From Plantago ovata (lineage: Eukaryota > Streptophyta > Magnoliopsida > Lamiales > Plantaginaceae): a stretch of DNA of 64,000 nucleotides. Made by a program: the position numbers and the translations under genes. The notes under the pieces are model-generated. The model did not search any database. It saw only the letters and a program-made list of their open reading frames with translations, and had not been told where the DNA came from. The DNA lies in contig CM051458.1 in NCBI GenBank assembly GCA_028274465.1, positions 11,051,566-11,115,565 on the forward strand, given 5' to 3'. Of the stretch, positions 22,801-33,116 are shown piece by piece (positions within the stretch are counted from its first letter, which is position 1; every line of letters starts with the position of its first letter).

Positions 22801-23257
22801 CCCTATCATCCAGTACAACATTCATATCTCCTGCTACAAGCCAAGGTCCTCCATACTTAGCACCAAAATTCCTCAGAACTTCCCAAACAACTTTTCTCTC
22901 TTCAGCTGTGTTAAGAGCATAAACAAAGCTCAAAACACAATCCCAACTATTATCTTTAGCTGAGACTTTCACATTAATACACTGCTCATGCTTCTCCAAA
23001 ACCACCAAATCAATTTTATCCTCTTTCCAAAGAATCAGAATCCTACAATTCTTGCTCAAGTCCAAATTATGATCACAGTTCCAGTCAATATTCAATCTAT
23101 GAACAATCTTTTCAAGATTCTCTTGCCTAAGCCTAGTTTCTAAAGCTACTCCTATACTACACTTATTATTATTTAAGAAATCAACAAAAGCCTTCTGCTT
23201 GAGATAGTCATTCAGACCTCTCAAGTTCCAAACACCCAAGTTAAGATCACTATCCAT
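19869..23257 (-). pseudogene. LINE A ORF2: endonuclease and reverse transcriptase
   Basis: The start MDSDLNLGVWNLRGLN leads the APE-type endonuclease (ALETRL, GDMNVVLD, LDRVLVN, SDHAP). RT blocks follow (DYRPIACCNLIYKI, MLNIDLRKAYD). A TAG at 21335-21337 interrupts just before [13 protein letters not shown], and a single-base frameshift near 21210 precedes CFADDILLF. The C-terminal zf-RVT reads RIATKDRLLKF...C-x2-C...H-L-F-x2-C. A TGA at 20024-20022 breaks the last 50 codons, which continue in frame to TAG 19871-19869. Confidence 0.8.
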
Positions 23258-24440
23258 TAGAAATATTAGATTTTCTAACCTTACTCACCCCTGGAGCATC
23301 AACAAAAATCCCATTCTGAGCACTCCCTTCCTTCTGTTTACCATTCCTATTTCTTTTCTCCATCACTTGCCAATCTGTGTCAGCATCTTGTTCCTTATTT
23401 TTCCTGTTCTGTATTCTGACAGACTGTCTCACCTCCTGTTCCTTGTTTCTTACAGTAGAAACAGTTTCCTTTTGGTTATCTCTTGATCCTTGCTGAACTG
23501 GATTACAAACATTGTTGATATTTCCAGGATTCCTTATGGACACAGTACCAACAGTAGTAATGAGATCCTCAACCGCAGTAGTAGCACTTTGTTGTAGTAT
23601 GACAGGAGGCACTTCTCTATTATTCTCCTCTATCCCAGATTGAACAGCTGGAGTTGCAGATATATTCCCTGCACTCATATCCTTTTTAGATTCAACTCTA
23701 GTATCCTGTCCTTGTTTCTCAATCCATTCAGGCCTAATTGCTCTACAGTTCCTAGCACTGTGACCGAATTTATAGCACTTAAAGCACTGATAAGGTCTAT
23801 GCTCATACACAATTCTCTGCTCAAACTCCTTCCCATCTGGTCCCTTCATCTTAATAGAATGAAGTAGCTTCAAACCAGATTGCAGTTCAACATACACCCT
23901 TGCATAAGCTAACCGTTCTCTGCTTGCTGTTAATTTGTCAATATATACAGGTTTCCCTATCAAGCTTGCTATCTTTCCAATCATCTCCGGAGACCAGAAC
24001 TGAAGATCTAAACCAGGTAACTGAATCCATACAGGAAAATCCTGCAAAGTAACTATATTTAATTTCAACCCAGGCTCCCATCGTTTTAATACTAGAGGAA
24101 ACTCTCCTTTAACCATCCATGGACCTTCTCCATAAATTTTCATCATACTCTCCTCTGTATCAAACCTAAACAGAAAAATGTTTCGATCTACAACATGAAT
24201 CGCCGGAGATTCACTCCATCTACTACCAACATAACGCTGCATAGCCTCAAATGGTAATTGCAATCCAATAACTGCCCCAATAAGAGTATTTTTCTAGAAC
24301 TTGACATTCGAATTTACCTCTGCTGCAGAGAATTCCAAAACCGCCTCTCTATCAGCCGGAGGAGAATACTGCAGTGGAACTCCGTTCTCAGCACGGCGGT
24401 TTCCGGAGAATAGTGAATTGAATCGCTTTGTCAGACTAAC
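23250..24440 (-). pseudogene. LINE A ORF1: DUF4283-like and zinc-knuckle protein
   Basis: The ORF 24263-23250 gives a DUF4283-type domain (LFRFDTEESMMKIYGEGPW, FPVWIQLPGLDLQFW) and a CCHC knuckle CFKCYKFGHSARNC, followed by a polar tail. Upstream the same frame continues to about 24440 but is broken by a TAG at about 24293, at the place where the family normally has tryptophan before KNTLIG. No ATG is visible further up. The product would coat the LINE RNA. The stop overlaps the ORF2 start. Confidence 0.75.
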
Positions 24441-24627
24441 GAGGGGGAATCCGTAATATGAGGTTCTAGTGGGGCGGTTTAAAGTAATTTACCCTAGTAT
24501 GAAGTGTGATTGTGGCCCATAGTATTAGAGATAAAGCATTTTGTATGATAACAATGAACAAATTATCAAGAGAAATGTTGAAATAAAAAACATCTGAATA
24601 AACAAATGAAGAATTGGAATTGTTTAA

Positions 24628-26746
24628 ATGAGAATGTACCCAAATTGTAAAGTTAGAAATATTGCCACCCCTGTGTCTGATCATACCATACTTCTTGTTG
24701 ATTTAAATCCAAACAATATTCATGTGCCAAAAACATTTGGATATGAAAATATGTGGAAGGAAGAACAGATTTTTGAACCAATGTTTAACTATTTTTGGGA
24801 AATTGAGGTTCAGAAAACTGACTTCACTTTTGCAAAGGGAATACATAATTTGGCAAAAGAAGCCATTAAGTGGTCATTAACAACACTCAATCAGATCAAT
24901 GAAAGAATCAAAACACTGAAAAAAGAGTACCAACTATGTTGGGAACAAATGCACAACAACCCCAAACATTTTGGGGAAAGAGAACAACAAATCACACAAT
25001 AGTTGAAAACTCTGAATAAACAAAAAACCATATTTTGGAAACAAAGATCAAAGAGAAATTGGTTACAACATGGATATGCGAATACTAAGTATTTCCAGGC
25101 ATGTGCATCACACCAACAAAGAAGGAAACACATTCATGGTATTAAGGACCAGAATGAGAACTGGACTTATAATCATGAAGAAATCCTTCAAGTGTTCTAT
25201 AATTTCTTTGAAAAACAAGCATAAGAACACTGAAGCTACAATTTTCCACAACATACAAGTTCCTACTTTATCAGAACAAGAACAGGAAAATTTACTTCAA
25301 CAAGTCATTGAGGAAGATATTTGGAATGCTATTAAATCCATCAATCCAGATAAGGCTCTTGATCATGATGGATTAAATAGCAAATTCTACATAAATCACT
25401 GGGATACTATCAAAAAGCAAGTTTGTGAGCTAATCACAAACTTCTTTCAAACAAGCACAATGGATCCTCTGATTAATCAGACAACCATTGTCCTCATACC
25501 CAAGAAACAAAATCCACAAAGTTCAACAGACTTTAGACCCATAAGTCTTTGTAATGTTAGTTACAAAATCATCTCCAAGATACTAGTAAACAAAATGAGG
25601 CCTCTACTGGATAGGATTGTCTCACCATTCCAGAATGCCTTTGTACCACATAGGAAAATAAGTGATAATATCATAATTGCTCATGAATTATTACACCCTA
25701 TGAGTAAAAGGAGAAAAAATAGTAAACAATTTTACTTTGCTCTCAAACTTGATATTAAAAAGGCATATGATAGAATAGATTGGGACTTTATTCATTTGGC
25801 TCTCACTAAGTTTAATTTTCCAACCTATTTTATAGACGTGATCATTGCCTATGTTAAAACCTGTACTTTCAAAATCAATGTAAATCAAATGGAATCACAA
25901 AGTCGGAGCCCAACAAGAGGTATTAGGCAGGGAGATCCTCTATCTCCTTACCTATTTATCTTATGCCAAGAGCTACTCGTTCATTTGGTACTTAGCAAAA
26001 TACAAGGAAAAACTTTTATTCCACTAAAAATCTCAAGACAAGGGCCACAAATTCCCCTTCTATGCTTTGCAGATGACTGTATCCTTTTTGGAAAGGCATC
26101 TGTGCAATATGCCTCCAATATTCTACAAACACTTCAAGAATATGGAAGAGCATCAGGTCAAAATGTGTGCTGGAAGAAAAGCAGAATATTATTTTCTCCT
26201 AATACTCCAGTCAACTTGAAACAACAAATAACTCAGTCACTTGGGGTGATCCACAACAAAAGATTTGACAAGTAGCTTGGATTGCCTTTTCTTATGGGAC
26301 AAAAGAAAAGTGACCTATTCCAAGAAACAGTAACAAAAGTACAAAACAAAGTTAAGGTACACAAGATTTCTCTCTTACTCAGGGAGACTCACAATCATTA
26401 AAGCAGTTTCACATACCATTCCATCCTACTGCATGTCTATTGGCAAAATTCCAGCTAGTTCTATAGCTAAAGTTGAAGCAATAAACAGAAAGTTCTTATG
26501 GAGTGGGGATAAAGAAAAGAAATCGAGAGGAAAAATACAATGGAAAAAAATTTGCAGGCCAGTTTCTGAGGGAGGATTGGGATTAAGGGATCTTAACACT
26601 TTAAACAAAGCATTTCTATTAAAGCACTTATGGCATTTACATACAGAAAAACATTCACTTTGGTTTTCTGTATATAAAGCCAAATATTTCCTAAAAACCA
26701 CCTTCCTTGAAGCTACTGCAAAGCCACAACAAAGTTGGTTCTAGAA
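24628..26746 (+). pseudogene. LINE B ORF2, part 1: endonuclease end and reverse transcriptase
   Basis: Starts in the last part of the endonuclease (ATPVSDHTILLVDL). A linker with frame changes near 25002 and 25100 follows. The RT frame 25070-26275 contains INPDKALDHDGLNSKFY, DFRPISLCNVSYKIISK, FALKLDIKKAYDRIDW, GIRQGDPLSPYLF and LLCFADDCILF. A stop at 26275 and a frame change near 26350 precede 26433-26746, which has FLWSGDKEKK and GGLGLRDLNTLNKAFLLKHLW, the RT thumb-side region. It ends at the LINE C insertion. Confidence 0.8.
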
Positions 26747-26918
26747 TTTTTTTTTTTTTTTTTGGAATCAAGACCTTAAATCTCTCATTTCCACCAATCA
26801 AAATAGTATCGTCGATCCGTAGATCCAGACGTGGCTACAACCCAGCCAAAAGTTCTCAATACTAACTCAACTAGACACAGGACAAGCTAACACCTGCAAA
26901 TGCTATTGTATCTGATTT

Positions 26919-29900
26919 TTACAAGTTAAAACAATATACAGTTAGTTGCTCATCTGCCAAACAACGAATGCGTACATTCTCCCTTATTTCTTCTTCAATC
27001 CGCACACAGAAAGGTTGCTGATTATAGAGTTTTTCATTCCTGTTTCTCCATACTGTATACAGAGTTTCAGCAAAGGCTATTTTAAGTAGCCTGGTCTTCA
27101 ACGTTTTCCCCCGTGTTTCTCTGCGCAGCCATTCCAACTCATCTGTAAATTTCTGTGGCCTGTGATCAATCTTCTTCCATCTCAATATTTTCATCCAGAC
27201 TAGACTTGTGCTTCGACACTCAAAAAAGAGATGGTCAATACTCTCTTGATCCCCAAAAACCACACAATGATCATCATCACTTATGCCCATTCGTAACAGC
27301 CTATCTTTAGTGTAAAGCCGATTTAGACAACACATCCACATAGTAATTTGTGCTCGTGGCCTGGCCTTATTTCCAAAGAAGATTTTACGCCATGGTACAA
27401 CAGGCAAATCTCCTCTCAGCTCTCTGTATATTGCCGCTGTATCAAATTTCCCCATAGAATTAGCGGTTTGCCAAGCCTGTAGGTGCAAAACCTGGTCCCT
27501 CATATTTAAAATACGCCGCATCACCCAAGAACAGTTTGAGCCAGGTTCATAATCCTCTATGGCAACACCTTTCATATAAAAACCATGAATCCACCTGACC
27601 CATAGGCGATCTGTTTTCTGACTGATGTGCCACAGAAGCTTTGCAATAGTTGTTGCATTCCATTCCACTAAAGAAACCACATTTAGACCACCCTGATTCT
27701 TAGTATTACAAACTGTAGACCACACAACAGGAGCCTTTCGTGTTCTTTGATCAGTTCCACTCCAAAGGAAGGATTGACAGTGAGCTTCAATAGTCAATAA
27801 CACCTGTTTGGGTATCGGAAATATTTGCATCCAATAATTAGTTGTTGCGAAGATTACACTCTTAATCAATTGTATCCGCCCAACATAACTGAGAAGGCGC
27901 GAAGTCCAATGTCGTATACGACTTAGCACCTTATCAATCAAGGGTTGATACTGATTAATGGATAACTTCTTGCTAGCCAGTGGGATGCCCAAGTATTTAA
28001 ATGGCAACACTCCTTTCAAAAATCCAGTCGATACCAATATCTCATCCTCTTCTTGAATGGTTAATCCCCCACAATAAATCTTGCTCTTACTTGGATTTGC
28101 CACCAATCCAGTAGAACCAGAGAACTCCTGAAATTTAGCCAACAACAATTGAATGGAAGTAATATCTCCTCGAGCAAATAATAATAGATCATCCGCAAAG
28201 CATATATTAGTAATTTGAAATAGCTCACATTTCGGATGCCAGTTAAAATCCGGATTGCTCTTAACAGATTGCAGCACTCTATGCAAATATTCCATAATGA
28301 TGACAAATAGGAGGAGAGAGATTGGGTCACCTTGTCGTAATCCTCTCTTTGCTTGTAGGATTCTTGATGGCGAACCTTGAATGTTATAGCGATAAGAAAC
28401 TGAGGTAACACAGGCCATAATCCACTCAATAAATTGCCTTGGGAAGCCCATCTCCTTCAAAATTTTCTCTAAAGCACACCATTCAACACTATCATATGAT
28501 TTCTGTAAATCAATTTGCATCATGCATCTTGGCGATATACCTTTCCTCCCATACCCTTTAATAAGTTCCTGAGCAATAAAGATATTATCATGTATTACCT
28601 TTCCCGGAAGGAAAGCCGATTGACTATCATCAACAACATCATTTACTACTCTGCCCAAACGGTCTGTCAGAATCTTGGAAATTATCTTGTACAAGGTAGT
28701 ACAACATGAAATAGGCCGCATTTCCTTCATTGTTTGAGCTTCACTAGTCTTTGGTATTAAAGTAACCAAAGTACAGTTCCAAGCCTTGTACATACTGCCA
28801 CATTGGAAAAAACTCTTGATAGCTCTAATCACATCAAACTTGATTACCGGCCAAGATGCCTTGAAGAACTTTGCATTAAAGCCATCCACACCGGGGGCTT
28901 TATTATTACCAATGGATTCCACAGCTTGCCATATCTCCAATTCAGTAACATCTTGACATAACATGTCCCCTTGTTCTCTTGAAATCTGCTTTCCATTCCG
29001 TAAGACAGTAATATTGACCTGTCGAACAGAAGCTGCACTCGAGCCCACAAGATGTCCATAATAGCGCAACACTTCATCTTCCAAGTCAGGAAAAGCTGTC
29101 AACACATGTCCAGAATCATTTACAAGCTTTAACATCCCTGAACTCCTATTGCGTTCCCGCACCGTTGCATGAAAGTATGCATTATTTTGGTCGCCTAGTT
29201 TCAACCAGTCGACTTTAGCCTTGTGTCTCCCAATACTTTCATCTAAAGATACCTACTTCAAGAGCTCCTCAGTACATTGTTTCACCCTTTCAATACAAGC
29301 TGGGTTAAACTTGTCTGCCAACAAAGAAGAGTGTGCTAAACTAAGTTGTTCTCTTGCCAAAACCACCTTCTTCTGTACCCCATTGTATCTGTCATTAATA
29401 CGCCGCATATGAGGTTGCAATTTTTTCAACTTCTCCCATACAACAAACATGGGGTGGCCATGCACTTGGACGCTCCAAACTCGAGCCACTGTATCTAAAA
29501 AATCGACCGCATTAGTAGTACAGTTTAAGAATTTAAAAAGTGGCTTGGGCCGAGGTACAGGTACTTCAAAATTGACTCGCAAAGGCGTATGATCAGAAAT
29601 GTGTGGATCCAAGATTTCAACTGTATGCTGAGGATAATGTAGAAACCAATCCACATTGCCTAGCACTCTATCAATGCGTGAATAGATTACTCTGTCCTCT
29701 TGTTTGTTTGTCCCAAGAGTAGAACATTCAAATAATCCCACTTCATTCATCATTACTGCAAAATCCTGATATTCATGGATGGTAACAGAATTACCACCTT
29801 CACGATCATCCACCGAAAGGACATTGTTAAAGTCCCCCATTACAATCCAAGGACCTTGGATAGTACCAGCAAGATCCACAATATCATTCCATAATAATCT

Positions 29901-30209
29901 TCTACGCTCTAGGTTTCCATCGACTCCATGAACACGTACATGTAGAAACTGATCAGTACATTTCACAAACGAAACTCTAAATCTATTACACTTCCACATA
30001 AGCCAAATTCTACCATACGGATGCATACTGTAATTGTCAAGAAAGGACCAATGTGGACCAAATTTGGCCCTGATCCTATCTGACTTACACTGCCTAACTT
30101 TAGTCTCTAATAAAGCAATACAGGCACAATCTAAATTCCTGAGATGGGAGCTAACCTCAGTATGCCTGGCGACTTTATTTAACCCCCTAACATTCCAAGA
30201 CAACATCAT
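26919..30209 (-). pseudogene. LINE C ORF2: endonuclease and reverse transcriptase, one stop codon
   Basis: 1097 codons interrupted only by a TAG at 29255-29253. The endonuclease starts MMLSWNVRGLNKVARHTEV and has LLETKV, MGDFNNVLS, RIDRVLGN and SDHTPL. The second part opens with a tyrosine-rich WLKLGDQNNAYFH linker, then RT blocks ISCCTTLYKIISK, MQIDLQKSYDSVEW, GLRQGDPISLLLF and ICFADDLLLF. The zf-RVT is degenerate (C-x-V-F-GDQESIDHLFFEC). It has no RNase H and ends CFNL. Because there is one stop and no frameshift, the insertion is probably recent. Confidence 0.85.
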
Positions 30210-31398
30210 TGTGCCCCAGAGAAAGCATTGGCAAGACTCTTCCCAGTCCCCAATGCTACACGGTCTGATTCAGTCTGACTAATTGAGACACCCACAGTGT
30301 GCCGACCATCATTTGTTGTCCTCTGAATGTGTATCCCAGATTGTTCACCAGTAACAGAGGTTGAAAATACAACCTTTGCACGCCAATTCTGTGACTGTAC
30401 CGGCCGCTTGTTACCACCCGCCTGCTGCTGCACCTTTTTCAGACAATTATGACCCATTTTCTTACACTTATGACAATGTAATGGGCGCCACTCATATTCA
30501 ACAGCCTGCTCGAACTTACGCTCAGTACGATCAGAAATCACAACAGTTTCTTTCAGTTCCTCAGTCACATCAATCTCAATTAAAACACGGGCATAAGAAA
30601 CTCTTAACTTTTTTGCAGTACATTCATCAGTTACAATTGGATTACCCAATGCACTAGCAATCTTACCAAGGCTTTTCTTACCCCAGAGATGTAAAGGCAG
30701 TTTGGGGAAAACAACCCACAGAGGAAGCACCCTGAGTAAGTTAGTTTTCAGATCAAACTCCGGCGTCCAGTTACGCAAGAACATTGGCATATTAAATATC
30801 GTGTATGGACCATTCTGCATCACCACATCTCTGTCCTCCAAGGATTTGAATCGGATTATGAAATAACCGTCATCATGATAGTGCAAATCCGGTAAGGCCA
30901 CAAACGACCATGCTTTCACCATAAACTGCTTGACTGCATTCATGGTCAGTTCAGAGCCTATGACAAACATAATAACTGCCGCATTCCAGAACAATATTTC
31001 ATCTTGCACATCATCCTCATCAATAGTCACTTCCAATCCCAAATCAGAGACCTTGGGCGCAGAAAACTCCATCCCCAAACCATGAGTAGGAAGACGATTC
31101 CCTCGCACCACATCCACCCAAGGCAATGGCTCATCAGTTGCAGTTGCAGATGTTGGAATCGAAATCCCTGGACTTTTCGCTGCAGAGCCCCTTCCCTTGT
31201 ATCCACCGGTTTCTCAATTACTGCAATTGAATTTGGAATCTGAGAAACGACAGGTTGTTTCTCACCAATCCCCTCAATTTATTCACATTCATTCACTTGA
31301 CTGCTTTCAATCTGACTGCTATCATCTTTTGTTGCTCCGTCGGTTGATGGTGGAACCGGCGCCGTCCTTTTTCTCGGTCGGCCACGCTTATTCACCAT
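30206..31398 (-). pseudogene. LINE C ORF1: AT-hook-like, DUF4283-like, zinc knuckle
   Basis: ATG at 31398 gives MVNKRGRPRKRT, with a GRP core like an AT-hook at residues 5-9. A TAA (about residue 40, where the frame otherwise reads on) and a frameshift near 31190 interrupt before the long frame 31126-30206. That frame has the DUF4283-like domain (YFIIRFKSLEDRDVVMQNGPYTIF, LWVVFPKLPLHLW) and a degenerate knuckle CHKCKKMGHNC, where the last cysteine spacing is short. The stop TGA overlaps the ORF2 ATG as ATGA at 30209-30206. Confidence 0.75.
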
Positions 31399-31463
31399 GA
31401 TGTCGACAGTTACACCTTGACTGTGTGTTTTTCGCCCCTAGTAAGAGAGAGCGTCCTAGTGTC

Positions 31464-32831
31464 TGGTTCTAGAAATATTTGATAAAATTAAAAGATATCT
31501 TCTCTTCCAACTTAACTTATCAAATTGGAAGAGGAAATACAACAAGATTTTAGATGGATCCTTGGGTTAATAATAAAACCCTGAAGGATTACAACACAAA
31601 TGCAGAAGAACATCAAAGAGTAGCAGACTTCATCCAACATGATAGTTGGGATACAGATGCATCAAAACAAGTGGTTCCTAAAGACATATTAAATGAAATT
31701 ACAGGTATACCACTATCTGCTGATAATAATATGCCTGACTTACTGGTCTGGAATGGGAAAAATAGTTGTACATTTACAATAAAAAGTGCATACAATAATC
31801 TTGCACAAAAAAATACATCAACAGGACCCCAATGGCCATGGAAAAAAATATGGAAGCTCCATCTTATACCAAGAATCCAATTCTTTGTTTGGTTAAGAGT
31901 TCAGCTTCCAACGGCTGACATACTCCATCAAAAAGGAATTATTCCTTCACCTATATGTTCATTGTGCAATCAGGAAGAAGAAACTCTAAATCACTTGCTA
32001 TTTACATGCTCTTGGTTCAGTCAAATGAGACATTGGATCTTACATTTAGATTCATACATAGACTCCTTTTAAAAGATGGTCTTTCAACTAAAACACAATC
32101 ACCAAACACAAATTAATACATTAATTTTTGCTTGGATGATATGGAAACTAAGAAATGAAAAATTATTTGCTAATAAGGAGAGTACCATTGGACAAATGCA
32201 CACAAGAATCCTACAAGCCATTGAAGATAATAAGCAGATACATCCAGATGTTATACCAACTACTCAAATAAAAATACCCTGCCTATGGAATCCATCCGAA
32301 TCAGGATTTCTGTGCTTAAATATTGATGGATCCCATGATCCCACTACCGGATTATCTGGGGCAGGAGCCATAATAAGAAATCACTCAAAGGAATTTGTAA
32401 ATGCCGGTTCTAAGTTTCTGGGAAGAAGTAGTGCAGCTATGGCAGAGTTCCAAGCTTTATACTTTGGACTCCAACTTTGCATGCATATGGAAATTAAGAA
32501 ACTAGTCATATAGACTGATTCCAATTTACTTGTTTCATGTTTAAACAGGGAGGAACAAGCAACAGCACACCAAGATGTGGTGCTCCAAGACATTCGTAAA
32601 TTCATGCAAAATATGGAAGTAGCAGAACTACATTTTGTGTACAAAGAATCGAACCAGGTAGCGGATGCCTTAGCTAATGAAGGACGAATGAGGACTTTTG
32701 GAAGGCGACCACATGAACCACCAGTGCAATCTTTTGTTTATATATGGGATATTTGCCATGTGTGGCTTTCTAATGTAATTAAATTAGATAATGTTGTATC
32801 GTATCATACTGTAAACAATCCTACTACGTAA
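31464..32831 (+). pseudogene. LINE B ORF2, part 2: zf-RVT and RNase H
   Basis: The frame resumes at the duplication (SWF then a TAG where tryptophan is expected) and continues to 32072 with a second TAG before MDPWVNNKTL. The zf-RVT module reads LIPRIQFFVWLRVQLPTADIL...C-x2-C...LNHLLFTC. RNase H follows: LNIDGSHDPTTG (first Asp), MAEFQALYFGL (Glu), a TAG at 32511-32513 then TDSNLL (Asp) and SNQVADALAN (last Asp). All four catalytic positions are still visible despite three TAG stops and small frame changes. Confidence 0.8.
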
Positions 32832-32910
32832 AATATGTATTTCTATTTCGAAAAGAAAAAAAAAAAAGAAAGCAAGAACAAGTACAATCTCCGGAGGAAT
32901 ATAATTATAA

Positions 32911-32975
32911 TAATGATACGTAGAAAAACAAAGCAATAATTAATAATGATACGTAGAAAAACAAAACAATAATTA
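32911..32975. repeat. 33-bp tandem duplication
   Basis: TAATGATACGTAGAAAAACA and the following bases are repeated once, starting at 32911 and 32944, with one difference. Confidence 0.85.
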
Positions 32976-33116
32976 ATTAAGTAACTGAACGGAGAGTACA
33001 TCAACAAAAATCTCTTATTTGCTTCGTTGGCCTATTTCAGCCTTGCTTATTTTGGGGCAATTTGAAGCACAAGCTTCTTACCTTGATCACCATGTTCTTA
33101 AAGAGAGAACTTGAAT

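Larger units (their letters stand above)
19333..24485 (-). mobile_element. LINE A (L1 type), nearly full length
   Basis: The poly(A) tail appears as T17 at 19333-19349. ORF2 runs 23257-19869 and ORF1 24440-23250 on the minus strand, separated by an 8-base overlap. The 5' end is set near 24485, where open sequence ends. I could not find a convincing target-site duplication. It carries stop codons in both ORFs. It lacks the C-terminal RNase H that LINEs B, F and G have. Confidence 0.8.
26747..31463 (-). mobile_element. LINE C (L1 type), full length, inserted in LINE B
   Basis: An 11-bp direct duplication TGGTTCTAGAA flanks it (26736-26746 and 31464-31474). The tail is a T-run at 26747-26764 on the plus strand. 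The 5' UTR is about 65 bases before the ORF1 ATG at 31398. Both ORFs are present with little damage, so this is the youngest and most complete L1-type LINE in the window. Confidence 0.9.
24600..32869 (+). mobile_element. LINE B (L1 type with RNase H), 5'-truncated, split by LINE C
   Basis: The left part is 24600-26746 and the right part 31464-32869. The two join in the same reading frame once LINE C and one copy of the 11-bp duplication are removed. The tail is an A-rich run at 32857-32869. The 5' truncation lies inside the endonuclease domain; its exact point between 24490 and 24628 is unclear. Confidence 0.8.
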
